Assembly: GCA_964036195.1 (NCBI GenBank)
Contig: OZ038454.1
Location: forward strand, 8,060,001-8,124,000
DNA length: 64,000 nt
Reading direction: 5' to 3'
Source of the DNA: Sphaerolaimus hirsutus
Taxonomy: Eukaryota > Nematoda > Chromadorea > Monhysterida > Sphaerolaimidae
The first letter of the stretch is position 1; every line of letters starts with the position of its first letter. The position numbers and the translations under genes were made by a program. The notes beneath the pieces were generated by a model that was not told the DNA's origin, made no database searches, and worked only from the letters and a program-made list of their open reading frames with translations. Positions 13,501 through 25,210 of this stretch are shown here, one piece after another.

Positions 13501-16030
13501 CCAATGCACTCGCCGTAATATTTATTCTTCAAAATTGCCCCGTGTGCATTTGGAGATCGCTCTGCGACACGTAAAGCCGAAATCTGAGTTGACAATAACC
13601 AGTTGACACACGTGTGTCAACTAGTGTTTGGGTCGCCATTAACCACGACGCCACATAGCTTCACTCAAAGTAGCACTACCCTTCTAACATCATCACAGAA
13701 CACGTTCAATATAGCGGCGAACAGACAAATGCAGACCCCATTACAGCCAGGACGAAGCCAATAAAAAAGCCCACCCCGCGCATTCACAGTAAAAATAGCG
13801 TGCGCTAAATAGGACAGTAGGGCCGCGCTATCAAAGGAATAGAAGCGTCTCCGCACTGCGCTGTTCATTGATTCGCTCGCAGTGACTGCAGTAGACACGT
13901 TTCCTTTCTGCAGTGCAATTTGTGTCTTAAGGCCAGATTTTTACCTTGTGTCATTTGTGTTAGAACTGTGATTGAGTGTAGCGGAGCATCTTCCAGCTAA
14001 TTGCCTAGACCGCTGCCTCAGTTTTAACGACTTTCAATTAATTTACGAATACAAATGCGAAAATAAGTAGGTATTTTAGGCTCAACCGATCAGGAGGCAG
14101 TCCCAGACCCTGTCAAATGCTCTGTAAAATGTCAAATATCATGCAAAGTGTCAAAAATCATGTGAAATGCCCTGCAAAACGGCAACTCGGTTGGCATTTT
14201 TCTCCAGGGCATTTTACATGACTTTTGACACTCTGCATGACATTTGACAGTTTACAGGGTCTGGGACTGCCACCGTGCACTAGTACCATAACCATTCCTC
14301 CCAACTCATTTTCACATGCAAAACGCCCGTCTCAACCACCCCAAACTCCGCCCACCCCTTCCCCCAGATTCAACATCGGCATCATGTGCGAGCCGAACGG
14401 GTCCGGCGCGGCGGCCGACTCGGACGCGGGCGTCGCCGCGGCGCACGGCAGCGGCGGCACCTTCGTGGACATGGTGCCGGCCAGGTGCCAATCCCAGACC
14501 CTGTAAAGTGCCCTGTAAAATGTTAAGTGCCACGCAAAGTGTCAAAAGTAATGTAAAATGCCCCGCAAAATGGCAACCGAGTTGCCATTTCGCGGGGCAT
14601 TTTACATGACTTTCAACACTTTACATGACAGTTGCCATTCTCCAGGGCACTTTCCAGTGTCCGGGACTGCCCCCAGGGCGCTCTACCGCGCTCAACTCGA
14701 CGCGGCAGATAAGGAAGAGAAGATCCACTCGCTGGCGGGCCGCGTGCGCCACTTGGAGAAGAGCGTCGCGCTCAAGGACGAGCGCATAGCGCAGCTGACC
14801 GAGCGGCTGGATCGACTCGCGCGCGCTTACTATGAGAAGCACGCGCCCCCGCCGCAGGTGAGTCAGCGGGCTGAGAGTTGCGTCGAGGCTGTAATAAAGG
14901 AAGGATGTAGCAGCAGGGGTCTCCAATGGGGGTTGGGGGGTTACCCCCCCCCCCAAACCGACCAGTTATCTATGTATTTGTATCTTCCCCCAAGGCCGCT
15001 CAGCTATCTATGTATCTATCAATCCCGGAGGCAAAATTTTGTTCTACTCCCTAGCCCCCCCCCCAAATCGCTCAGCTATCTACCCATCTGAAGCGATTTT
15101 TGAGAAATGATACCCCAATTTCCGCTCAAAATCACTATTTTTCATACCATTTTATAGAATTTCACCTACAAAATCACTAGTTCTTGTTCCTATTTTTAGT
15201 ACTATATGCTCTTGTATACCCACTTTGAGCTATTTTACATCTACTTCTAGCGATTTTCCCCCCTTTTCTACCTTCTACACCTGAAAAAGCCTGTATATCG
15301 AAACCCCCCACCCATTTTCCCCCCGCTATCTATCCCGGAAGCCGCTCAGCTATGTAATTATCAAATCCCCCGGAGGGTCAAAATCCAGCAGACCCCTGTG
15401 TAGGACAATAGAATGCGCAGAATAATGATTTTGTGACGCATCAGAGGAACGATAAGCGCTAGTCATGTGGACCCGCCAGTCATGTATTTTAGGGGAATTG
15501 CACAGCACAGGGGTTAGTGGCAGCAGGTTTAGATGCTTAGTAGAGTAGGTATTAAGATAGCACAGACTGTAGGCTTACATTGTTTTGGCACTCTTTTGAT
15601 GAATAAGATACTGGCTCTTTGAGCCTTTGATCAAGTGCCTTTGATTCTGCTTAAAAGAAAAAACTCATCAATAAGTTGTTACACATTTGAATTTTTCAAT
15701 GTTTTTGAGTACAAAATAGCGACAAAAACAACTCTACTTAACATGTAAACCCACTGCCGCCAGCCCCACACTAAAATACATGACTGGCAGGTCTACATTA
15801 CTAGCGGGTTTACATGACCAAAGGCCTACACCACAACGGGCACAAAAATAGCACGGCAACCCCCAGTCAACTGCAAAAAGTGTCCTCCTCAGGAGCCGAA
15901 CGCACCAACAGATGAGCAGCGGGCGGCGGCGGCCACGGTGCTGCTGCAGCAGCTGAAGTCGCTGCACGCGACCCTGTCGCCCGCGCACAGCAGCGCCACC
16001 GAGCTGTGCGACGCCGCCTCGACGCCGTGA
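10502..16030 (+). CDS. SPEF1: Sperm flagellar protein 1 / CLAMP-like (7 exons)
   Basis: Exons: 10502-10613, 11272-11383, 11675-11859, 12313-12463, 14368-14484, 14677-14857, 15893-16030; total 996 nt, 331 aa, every junction phase-consistent. The N-terminus (MSMPSLDDETLDDLYSWLN, then FADGVLVAEVV and VPPGLMDKLVNCVPGA) is the calponin-homology-like domain of SPEF1, a microtubule-bundling protein of motile cilia, the central apparatus and epithelial cytoskeleton. Residues about 1-118 form this domain. A low-complexity Ser/Arg/Gly linker follows, then a coiled coil (about residues 227-280, DKEEKIHSLAGRVRHLEKS) as in the family. It is longer than human SPEF1 (about 236 aa) because of the linker. The exon 3 donor at 11860 (GTGAGG) was chosen because it keeps the frame into exon 4. 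Intron 5 is an introner copy and intron 6 contains a hAT-like element. The family call is firm; linker boundaries are inferred. Confidence 0.92.
10640..11095. mobile_element. GTAAACG-type dispersed repeat in SPEF1 intron 1
   Basis: It begins near GTTGTTAAAACGTATTTACG and ends near ATGCGTTTTTTCATCAG, with TTTACGTTT and AGTACAGAAAACGTA words inside. The same word set occurs at 3457-3822 and 35905-36075. The two ends are partly inverted. The class is undetermined. Confidence 0.4.
12125..12235. mobile_element. Introner-family remnant in SPEF1 intron 3
   Basis: GCAAAATGTCAATATA on the left and GACACTTTACATGACATTTGTC on the right are family words in inverted arrangement. The termini are lost. It sits inside an existing intron. 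Confidence 0.45.
13422..13632. mobile_element. Inverted-repeat element, CACACTAGTTGACA family
   Basis: Left CGCACACTAGTTGACACATG and right CACGTGTGTCAACTAGTGTT are inverted, and a second inverted block (CTCAGATTTCGG / CCGAAATCTGAG) lies inside. Related copies are at 25722-25938 and 50139-50398. It is about 210 bp, noncoding and MITE-like. Confidence 0.6.
14096..14274. mobile_element. Introner-family MITE nested in SPEF1 intron 4
   Basis: The left end is GGCAGTCCCAGACCCTGTC and the right end GGGTCTGGGACTGCCACC. It lies inside intron 4, about 95 bp upstream of exon 5, and does not itself form the intron. Termini are well preserved except for the outermost bases. Confidence 0.75.
14485..14676 (+). 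mobile_element. Introner: MITE that is the whole of SPEF1 intron 5
   Basis: The left end GTGCCAATCCCAGACCCTG starts exactly at the donor. The right end GGGACTGCCC is followed by CCAG, the acceptor, and exon 6 continues GGCGCTC. CAG lies on both sides, consistent with a 3-bp target duplication. Removal restores the frame with no net change (AG|G, Arg, then Ala-Leu). Arms carry the inverted words TGTCAAAAGTAATGTAAAATG and CATTTTACATGACTTTCAACA. Confidence 0.88.
14914..15398. mobile_element. hAT-like element, CAGGGGTCT termini, in SPEF1 intron 6
   Basis: The left end CAGGGGTCTCCAATGG and the right end CAGCAGACCCCTG form an inverted terminus (CAGGGGTCT). Flanks TGTAGCAG and TGTAGGAC match at 6 of 8. 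The interior has repeated GCTCAGCTATCTA words and C runs. It is the same family, in opposite orientation, as the element interrupting the channel gene at 31653-32399. Confidence 0.65.
15450..15830. repeat. Inverted repeat in SPEF1 intron 6
   Basis: CCGCCAGTCATGTATTTTAG on the left is mirrored by CTAAAATACATGACTGGCAG on the right, about 290 bp apart. It is probably another nonautonomous TIR element. It ends about 60 bp before the last SPEF1 exon. Confidence 0.45.
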
Positions 16031-16110
16031 GCGGGGTATTTGGATTGGGATGGGAGTGTACTACTGTACTGAAGTTGGACATTTGGTACATGCGATGTGG
16101 ACATTTGGTA

Positions 16111-16410
16111 TACCGTATTTTTACTAATAGAAGAGCGCCGCTCTATTTTTTCGTCAACACTTTTACCTGCCGTTCTATTTTTTCCACACATTTTTCATTT
16201 GGAATAGTGTTTTTAATGAAACTTAGCAAGATTTTCATAGCAGGGCATCAATTTCTAGTTTATTATCAATTTATTTGCTTCAACTTAGTTCATTTGAATG
16301 CCTTGAATGTTCTCGCCATCGATTTGTGTGTTTTGACACACTTCCAACATGATATCTACCCGCCGTTCTATTGGAGGTATGCCGTTATATTAGAAGAAAT
16401 ACGGTCGTTT
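16111..16410. mobile_element. TA-flanked MITE, ACCGTATT family, downstream of SPEF1
   Basis: It starts TACCGTATTTTTACTAATAG and ends TATTAGAAGAAATACGGT. Internal words (CCGTTCTATTTTTTC and relatives) match the copies at 47395-47520 and 54603-54720, defining a subfamily. A second short ACCGT...TACGGTA pair lies at 16493-16575. Confidence 0.6.
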
Positions 16411-16575
16411 TGCATTTTAGGTAAATATAGATATTCGGCATTATATTCAAACCTAGCACCATCGACACTCAATAACGGGTCAATATTTTGATGTACCGTT
16501 TTTCCTCGAACTACCCCACTTGAAATTTGCTAACGAAATGACCAACCCCCAGGGTGTATTTCGACAAATACGGTA

Positions 16576-17670
16576 ATTGACGCATTTTACCAGCTTTTCG
16601 ACACAGCTAATTATGTAGACAAATAGAACGCCGTTCGATAGACAAATTCCAACCCGCCGTGAAATTTTGCGGTCGAGAAAAAATATTCTTTACGCGCAGA
16701 AACAGCAACATGGCGCCGAGCCCCAGCACATGATAATATTCAAATCTCACTTCCACGGATGAATGTGATTTTTGGGCTTAACATCTTTCTTGTGAATTGT
16801 GATCTCACATTTCGTATGTACATAATTAAACGACAAGTTTTTTTTCGTTCGAAATTTTGTAACAATAACGTTGGTAACATCAAATAAAATTGGTATGCGT
16901 AAACCAACGGAATCCCCAATATTTGCAGCGCCGGAGGTGCATTCACAGGTTTAAATGTAAATATACAAAAAAGAATACTGCCCCAGTGGTGTAAACAACT
17001 AAAAAAATATTTGAAAAGGTCGTTGGGACCAAAGAATAATAAAACGCTTAAATACGTGAATGCACAGCCGAACTTGGGTAGGGCATAAAATAACGTTTCC
17101 ACGCGACTCAAACTTGCATTCCCCTATTTCTTTACGACAACGAATACACAGACCATGCCCATATAGGTTGCTCTTCATTTACAGTACAATAGTGACCGAC
17201 AGGTTTAAATCAGCACATTTTAATTTGTAATCTGAATAAATAGCGAGACCAGCGGTTTGAGGACGATTTTTTCGGGTGATACGCTGAAATCAAGGTCGAG
17301 AAAATCAAAAATATTGAAGTGTGAAAACAAAATAACGGCTTTTTTTCTAAAGATTTGTACAAAAAGTTACCACAATCCGTCAATCACATCGTAGTTAAAT
17401 AGAGACGCAAAGAGTTCTAACAGGAAACAACAGTAAAAATACAGTCCACAACTGTCGAATTTAAAGACCCAATAATTGACATTTTTCTCTCAAAAAGTTT
17501 GCGTCTAAACATAAATACACGAAAAAGTCAACCAATTACACATTTCCGTTACAAAATCAAAAAAGCATAGACCCCCCCAGAAGAGCAACAACAGTCTTCA
17601 CACTTCACAATGAATCACCATCAACCAATCAAAACTCCGCCCACTTCCAACAATCCACTGGGCTGACCAA
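16576..17670. other. Convergent intergenic gap between SPEF1 and the SR gene
   Basis: No exon is supported. A 123-codon minus-strand frame at 16740-17111 has no start context, splice signals or recognisable family, and I treat it as chance. The gap should contain the 3' ends of both convergent genes; no clear poly(A) signal can be assigned. Confidence 0.4.
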
Positions 17671-20600
17671 TCAGCGCTCGTTGCTGGGCGAGCGGGAACG
17701 CGATCGGGATGGGGACTTGTCGCGGCCGGGCGCCGGCGACCGACTGGCCGATTTAGAACCGGGCCGAGAGTGGGGGGAACTGATCGGGGGGGGGGGGGGG
17801 TGAGAATAACCAAAGTCGTGAACGCAAAGTTTGGCGTCAATTCCACACGTAGACAAGTGAAAAGAAAGATAACGAACTGTACGTTTACCAATTATTATTC
17901 CATCGCTAGAAAAAAAATCTAGAAAAATCCGAAATTAGTGTTTTTCAGGATATTTTTGGTGAAAATGCATAAATAAACTGCACAAACGCAATTCAAAGCT
18001 ACGAGGACTGCAAAACAGATGTATTCAAACACTTCATTCCACACGGCTTGCCATCGTTACCTAGTACCTAGACAAGTTCAGGAATATTTCATGTGACAAA
18101 CACCGAAAATATTTGTCACTTTTTCCAACTTTACTTATCACTTGAATTACCACTTAACCAGTTGCTACTTGACACAAAACCGACAACCACTCACAAACCC
18201 AAAAATCGAACCCCCAAATCCCAATCCGACTGCACTCACCGCGTGGGCGAACGACTGGTCTTGCGCGGCGGCGAGCGGCTGTCCCTGCGGCGGCGCGGAG
18301 ACCGGGAACGAGAGCGCGACCGCGAACGGGAGCCGGACCTGACAGCGCACAGAGTTTGTTGGCAAAGTTCCAAAACGATTTATTGAGTGGTCATCGCAGT
18401 CGCCTACGTCTGTGTGCCGATTTGCTGCCCAGCCCAGTGTTGACTCACCTCAGTAAAGCACGGAAAAATATGTTAGTTACTCGTTCGTCGATAATTCACA
18501 ATCAGTTATCGACAACTTTTGTCGATTCTTCGAAAACTTTTTTCCACAGAAAAATCAGCACCTTACCAATGTGTTCAGGTGCGGGTACTGGCTACTGGTA
18601 CTGGTAAAACACGGGAAAACTGCTCAAACGGCACAGCGGCACTGGGGCCCAAACCGCAGTTGGCAGCACAAGTGGCGTATCAGAAATGGGCGGAGCCGGC
18701 AGCCACTCCCAAACAGCTGGGCAGCGCAGCGATTGGAGCACTGCACCGCGCGCCCGCTGCTAGGCAGCTTCCCGGCAAACCCGCCCACACCCAGCACCGG
18801 CAAACTACGGCAACTCAGCTAAAACGCCAGCAAAGGCACGCAATGTGCGCTGAGCGGCGGCGCGGCAAAACTCAGCACCGGGCACAGGTAAGGCGGCACG
18901 GCCCGGCCGCATCTAGACGCGATACTCGGGTGTGTGTGCGTCGTGTTAATTGGGCAGCCGGCGAAAAATGGCCGCGCTGCCCGGCTCAAAGGTATGGCGG
19001 AATTTTTTCGGTGAATGCAGTTTTTGCTGGGCGACTGAAATTCTTGACCCCCCTCTAGGGTTCAAACGGGATCCCGATCCCGGATCCCGTGAAATTCCGG
19101 GATTTAGCAGTCCCGATCCCGATCCCGAAACTTTTCAAATCCCGATCCCGAGAAACTCCAAAGTCCGGGATCCCGATCCCGGAAAAATTAGTGGTAATTA
19201 TCAAACGTGAAAAAACGACGTTTTTGCATGCAAAAATGTGAACGCAAACCCCCAGCGTTCATTTTATGCCACGTTTCTGGCATCCAACAGTGTTTTTAGA
19301 CCTTTATGAACAACTGTGGATGCCAAAACATTGGCCAAAATCTCTATCCCAAGACCCCAATCCCGATCCCGAAAAAATGCCAATCCCGATCCCGATCCCG
19401 TGACCCCAATCCCGATCCCGAAATCTCAAAATACCAATCCCGATCCCGAAAAGTCAATCCCGTTTGAACCCTACCCCCCTCCCCCTAAAATTGACCCAAC
19501 ACGATGGCGGTATGGCGCCATAGGCGCTGGCGCCAAATAAATTGTTCAATTGAAAAAATAAATACCTATTTACGGATGCAAAACTGCGCCCCTTTTTGGA
19601 AATTTTTTTTTGAAAGTTTAGAAATGACCATAAAATAGTACCGAAATTTAGAATCTCGTGAACCCCCCCCCCCCCCCCGAAATACTCGTCGCCCAGCCAA
19701 ACTGCAATCATTATCAATCGGCCAAAACCAACCCAGCATTCATAACCCCCTCGAGCCGAGCGACGCAACCCTCCAAAACCCCCCAACCCCAACCTCCTGC
19801 GCCGGTCCCGATCCCTGCCGCCCTGGTAGTCTCGCCCGCCGCCCGACCTGTATCCGCCTCGCTGCTCGTCGATGGGCCGCTCGTAGCGGGCGGTCATCAC
19901 GCGCATGGGCCGGCCGTCCAGGGAGCGCCCGTCGAGACGTTCTAGTGCGTACTCGGCGTCGCGGCGGTCGTAGAAGCTGGGGCGGGGGGTTACTTTGAAG
20001 GGTTGTTCGATTGTATACTCGGCGGACGTAACACTGAGTATGAAAACCTACCATAACCTGTATCTGAATAATGGATCAAAAACTATACAGTTTTTTATCA
20101 TAATATTTCATTTTTACCATGGAATAATTAACAACATTCATCAAAAAAATTTTATTCATTAAAGTATGGTAGGTTTACATACATACATACTAAGTGTGCT
20201 GTCCGCCGAGTATACCCTATTGTAAGAGGCCATTTTTAATTTTTCTAAACTTAACAAAAAAGATTTAAATTGGTGAAGAAAATCGAGGTATAAAAAAATA
20301 GATTTTTCCATGCCTAGTTGTGGGGCCCGCATCTCCTTCAATTATGTAACCCAAAATAGTAACTTTTGAAGTTAAAATGAACAAAACTGGGAAGGATATT
20401 TGCCCGGTTGAGCTGCTACAAAATGCAGCGTGTGATTTTGGGTGTGAGATAAGAACTTTTATGAATATCTGGGTTTTTCCATAAGACCCAGTTTACACAG
20501 ATTTTTTGTGACGACTCGACAACAATAAAACGTTCAATAAGTTGTGTAAAAAGGTTCCATATTCATTAGAAGTGGTCAAGTATACCTTCTACCTATCCGA

Positions 20601-22910
20601 ATATGCAGGCCAAATTGCAGACTCGTGCTTGTAGCTCAAGATTTATAACGTTCGAAAAAAGTTTGCTATTGTCGCTGGCTGTCGGAGACAGTCCGACAAC
20701 TGCAGAAGTTTTCAAACGCCTTTAACTCATGAGGTACAAGCACAATTGTGCAATTTGACAAGCATATTTGCCTAGGAAAGATGTATAATTGACCACTTTT
20801 TCTCATAAATATAGAACATTTTTACTCAACTTATTGAACGTTTTATTTTTGTCGAGTCGTCACAAAAAATCCGTGTAAACGGGGTCTAAGGCGCCTTTCA
20901 CACTGTGAAACTGTGACTAGGGTTGGAAAAAAAACGTTTTTTTTAACTCCATGTTTTTTAAACGTTTTTAAAAAAAATTAATAACGTTTTTTTAAAGCTC
21001 CCAGATATGGCCTTGTGTCAACATATATAGGTATATCAGACAAGCAGCAATACTCTGTGATGTTATATATGACCATATAATGGCTGTGGAGGCTTGGGAT
21101 AGCATTATAACTGCTGATTTGTGTCAAAAATGACCATTTTTGTCGACATGTTCATATATCACCTTATAGTCTAACGTTCGTGACTTCAAGTGAAGTTTGG
21201 CATGGAATAGTGATCAAACAAGGTTATAAAAGGATGTTGTTACTTTGGGAGTGATGTTACACACTGTGGAGGTACATGGAAGCACATTACCTGAATATTT
21301 TATACTACAGCAACATATGACAGCTTATTAACCCATGGTAGCACATAGAAATGGATGCTTTGATACTAAAAATGCCACAAAACCAATGAAAACAACCACC
21401 AATGTCAATTTGTGTGTGAAATTGCGCGCTTGCACGCAAAAATTTTGCAAAATACCTAGTAGTTAGTACCAAATTTTTTGGCCGATCTAGGACCTCGTGT
21501 TAAAAAAAAAATAAAACGTTCAAAAAAAACATCGGCCAACCCTAACTGTGATGACACAAAATGCAATTTTTCAGCCATTTTTGTTGGATGCATATGAAAT
21601 ATTTCACATGTGTGAAGCCTCAATCGTTCATAACTTGATCAGCCCCACTGCTGGGAGGTGTACAGCAGAGGTTCGGGTCATTTTGGCAGGCGACATGATG
21701 GCCCCAGTTGTTCCTGACCAGAGACTGAAGAAGTTTTCTCCAGTCAAGAAAACCTGCGGCTGACAGTCACACTGCAAAAAATTGTGCTCGGTTTTCAAAC
21801 ACAGGGCATGTCTCATGCCACTGAGCCAACTGAACACTTAACATTGATGCTGTTAAGTGTTGATAGATTGATCTTTTTTGCCTGGTCACTGAATTCAGCG
21901 AGATTACCCCACCGACAGCATTATGACAATGTACGTTGCCCTGCGCATGGCATTCGACAATGTACGTTGCCCCGCCAACGGCATTACACAATGTGCATTG
22001 CCCTTTTAATCTCTTTCAACAAATCCCAAAGTGACTGAACCCGAGAAAAAAAATCCGGGATTAGCTACATGACACTGGTAAACACGAGCTTGCACCCCAG
22101 TTCGTCACGCCAAACAATTGCAAAATATTTGTTTCATTATTTTTGGCGACTGCCCAAATCCAAAAAGAAATAATTGGCAGCCGGCTGTTTTGGGAAAAGA
22201 TATTTCAAATCTCTGCCATATCAACCCCCCCCCCCACTGCCTAAGACAAACATCAAATTATATACATTGCGTGTTCATGCACACTAGATCACACTTTTTT
22301 TTGTCGGAGGCTGTCGCTGTATTTGTTCAAGGGGTGTTGTCGGCGGCCTCGTTAAAGGGGCCAGCGACAACAAATCAGCGACTACCTCCGACAACAAGAA
22401 AAAAGTGTGATCTAGTGTGCACAAACACGCCATATATAAAATTTTATGTTTGTCTTAGGCAGTGGGGCTGATCACGTCAATATCGATTGAGGCATCACAC
22501 ATGAAAAATATTTCATATGTATCACACAACAATAGCTGAAAAATTATATACTTACTCTTGCCCTATACACAATTTTGGGACATTTAAGAAAATATTCAGA
22601 AAATCAGCTCCGGGACAACTCCAAAATTTTGATTTTCTCCAACGCTACATAGCCAAAAAGCCACTCACCGCACAAACGCGAACCCTTTCGACTCGCGCGT
22701 ATACTTGTCGCGGGGAATGTGAATGTCTCCAATTTCTCCATACTTCTCAAACAGGCGACGCAAATCCTCCGGAGAAGTCCGATACGAGATGTTGTCCACC
22801 TGAATTTCAGAGATTTTCAATTTTTGGCAATTTTTTCTCGTAAAATTGTCGGCAAAAATTCTAACCTTCAACGAGGTCATGTTGCCGATATCGGGGGGTG
22901 CGCGCGACAT
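17671..22910 (-). CDS. SRSF2: SR splicing factor, SC35/SRSF2-like (5 exons)
   Basis: Exons on the minus strand: 22866-22910, 22669-22799, 19794-19976, 18240-18338, 17671-17779; 567 nt, 188 aa, all phases agree. The protein starts [20 protein letters not shown]. It has one RRM (about residues 13-90) with RNP2-like LKVDNIS and RNP1 KGFAFVRF, then a Gly/Arg hinge and an RS domain ([20 protein letters not shown]). SRSF2-type proteins bind exonic enhancers in pre-mRNA and recruit U1 and U2AF in the nucleus, with phosphorylated RS domains. The length is slightly below human SRSF2 (221 aa). The third intron (19977-22668, about 2.7 kb) is filled with transposons. It lies tail-to-tail with SPEF1 and head-to-head with the channel gene. 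The assignment to SRSF2 rather than SRSF8 or another SR protein rests on the N-terminus. Confidence 0.94.
19056..19473. mobile_element. hAT-like element with GATCCC repeats
   Basis: Termini TAGGGTTCAAACGGGATCC and AATCCCGTTTGAACCCTA are inverted. The 8-mers CCCCCCTC lie on both sides, a perfect duplication. The interior is mostly CCCGATCCCGATCC words around a short unique centre. The same family, in opposite orientation, is at 38279-38873, with a partial copy near 55728-55908. Confidence 0.8.
20014..20214. mobile_element. Short MITE with TATACTCGGCGGAC termini
   Basis: The left end TATACTCGGCGGACGTAAC is mirrored by the right end GTCCGCCGAGTATA. ACCTACCAT / ATGGTAGGT extends the inverted match inward. 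Related termini occur at 28716-29729, 33991-34184, 49857-49945 and near 59403. It lies in SR-gene intron 3. Confidence 0.65.
20484..20887. mobile_element. Long-TIR element in SR-gene intron 3
   Basis: Arms of about 60 bp are inverted: AGACCCAGTTTACACAG with GTGACGACTCGACAA on the left, TTGTCGAGTCGTCAC with GTGTAAACGGGGTCT on the right. It is about 400 bp with no coding capacity. No clear target duplication. Confidence 0.6.
20918..21544. mobile_element. hAT-like element, TAGGGTTGG family
   Basis: It starts TAGGGTTGGAAAAAAAACG and ends CATCGGCCAACCCTA. Flanking 8-mers ACTGTGAC and ACTGTGAT match 7 of 8. The interior is about 600 bp and shared with copies at 45247, 52645, 57380 and 59585. No transposase is visible, so it is nonautonomous. 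Confidence 0.8.
21566..22544. mobile_element. Long-TIR element with a nested palindrome
   Basis: Outer arms of about 85 bp are inverted: TTTTTCAGCCATTTTTGTTG ... GATCAGCCCCACTGC on the left against GCAGTGGGGCTGATCACG ... CAATAGCTGAAAAAT on the right. Inside, 22236-22462 is a second palindrome (CACTGCCTAAGACAAACAT ... ATGTTTGTCTTAGGCAGTG, with CACACTAGATCACAC mirrored). It sits just downstream of SR exon 2, within the intron. Confidence 0.6.
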
Positions 22911-24042
22911 TTTCGATGTGTTTCCGTTGATTTTAGACAACAAATTCAACCAAAAAATCGAGACACAGACAAAGTGACTGGAGAATCGCGAGTGACGCTG
23001 CAACGAAATTGATCGATAATTTTGAACTGTCACTCGTACGGATGCCGCTGTTTTTATTATTTCATTGGTGACATTTTGTCGCGAATGTCCATGTGCAATT
23101 GAGTAAAAAGTGACACAAATACACTCCGCACCATTGAAAAATTTCAATCAAAGTCGTTTTATGGAGATAAATGCTCAAAAGCACAATAAGTCAAACGAAA
23201 GTACGGATCAAGAATACATAAGTAAATTTACGTCATTTGTCAGTGTACACGGAACAACGGAAAACCAAACGTAATAACGCAGAATATAAAATAACGCAAA
23301 CTTGGACATTTTTATGCAATTTATACGGTAATCCTTGTCGCAAAGGAACAAATTAGAAGAAAGTTTCAAATATCTTTCAATTTCAATCTTTTTCAGTTTC
23401 AATAAAACATGTAGATTCGACAGTATGGATAACAAACTGTCTGAAATTTTTTTTCTCCTATTTTTATTGTTTTTCCTGCAATCAAATTAAAAATATTTTA
23501 CTAAAGATTATTTTCGAAATATTAAGCACCTCTGTATTTTTCTGAATTTTTTAGCGTTTTCATTTTTGGAACATTTCGAAGCAGCTTTCCAGTTGTTGGT
23601 GTGGCTATCATCTTATTTAACCGTATTTTTACGTAGTACTTGTCATTGAATTGATTGTCGCTTGACATTCAAATCTGTAAATCTGAGTGTGCCCAATTCC
23701 GCACCCTGTCCATGATTCCCTTGCTAAGTGACAAATTTCAAACAAAGTTTCAAATCCGACACAATAAAAACGTTCAATAACTTAACTACAAACAGTAAAA
23801 TTCATGTGCTTTATTGCATGACGGTTTTAAGATCATGATTCTCGTCTGGGGGCGTGTTTCTGCTTTATAAATGTCAAATTACTGATGCAAGAAAATATAA
23901 AATTCGTGCCACTTGGTATATTGCAAAATGGAGGGTAAACATTGCAAAGGTCTGAAAGTTTAATCAAAAAGAAATGGAATTCATTTCGCTTTAGGTGCCT
24001 CAAATGTGTTAATCTCATGAATTATGCATGAAACGTGCCGCC
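22911..24042. other. Region upstream of the SR gene, no exon recognised
   Basis: This should hold the SR-gene promoter and 5' UTR (minus strand). I see no convincing TATA box or further exon. The sequence is AT-rich, with a short CGTTCAATAACTTAAC stretch near 23772 related to the element at 20484. Confidence 0.35.
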
Positions 24043-25210
24043 TAGTGATGTAAAACAGCCATGTCGATAGCGCCAAAGCCAAAAGCGCCATGGCGCAGTC
24101 CAGCCGATGATAAATTCTACCAAATTAATGAAGTTTACTTTCAATATCAAATTGTGTCTGAAACTGTTTGAACTGAATGCATGCAAAAAATGCGAAACAC
24201 CCAGTATACCACTGCAAAATTTGGAGACATCTGAGTTGAGTTGAGTTGAGCTCAATTGACAACTGAATAAAAAATTCAGATGTAAAAAGTCAGTTGAAAA
24301 ATCAATTCAGCAAGTGGACAAATGACGGTGCACACACTTGTTCACTGCAAAACCCCTGAAAATTCATGTAAACTATGTTAATGGCATTTGAGTTTATTGG
24401 AATTGAGTGTTTATCAACAACAGTAACAGTGAGTAAAAATAACGAATACCAGTCAACTCAAATGCATTCAAGGCTTTCAAATTTGAGTTTACAAAACTTT
24501 AAAAATTTCATTAGTAAACTAGCGTGTGCAGCGACATAAAACATAATGTGATCACTTATAAGCCCAGACTACTTCAAATGCTAGTCATTTCGTATGCTGC
24601 CAAGAAGCTCACTTCAAGAAGGCATCAGCCTGGCATGCAGCACCATATTACACAAGGTTTTGCTCTAAATCCACTCATGGTATCTCACCTAAAAATACAT
24701 ATGAAAGTGTCAATGTCAGGCAGAAGAAATCATGATTGAGCATGTGTAATGTGTGTAAAACGTGTAAAATGAGTGGAATAACATATTTCATACCACATAT
24801 ACACTGTAGCATAGTAGCATTTGAGATGAGGCACTACAGCATTTGAAGTGAGCTTTTCCGCAGCATACAAAATGACTAACATTTGAAATGATGCACCCTC
24901 AAATGATTTGAAATGTTTGTTTGAAACCACTTATAACTTTGATTTTCACTTCTAGTGTTAAGTATGAAAGCCTTTTTACTTTCACCAAGTTATTATTGTA
25001 TTTTGGGAGTTGATCAAGGGTCATGAAAATGATACAGTAAACCACCATAACACTGTATAACTAAAGGAGTAGGTAACACTTTGGCGCTGGCGCCACTGGC
25101 GCTTGGCACCATAGCTGCCGGCGCCATTGGTGCTTGGCGCTCAGGTCCATAAAAGCGCCATGGCGCCATTGGCGCTTGGCGCCAAATGCCTGGCGCTTTT
25201 TACATCACTA
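24043..25210. mobile_element. hAT-like element with GGCGCCA repeats
   Basis: The left terminus TAGTGATGTAAAACAGCCAT and the right TTTTTACATCACTA are inverted. Flanks GTGCCGCC and GTGGCGCC match 7 of 8. Subterminal regions are arrays of TGGCGC/GCGCCA words. An unrelated element with an AAACTAGCGTGTGC end near 24518-24533 appears inserted inside. No transposase frame. Confidence 0.6.

Noticed and set aside
16740-17111. 123-codon minus-strand frame
   Set aside because: No splice signals, AT-driven composition and no recognisable motifs; lies between two convergent genes.
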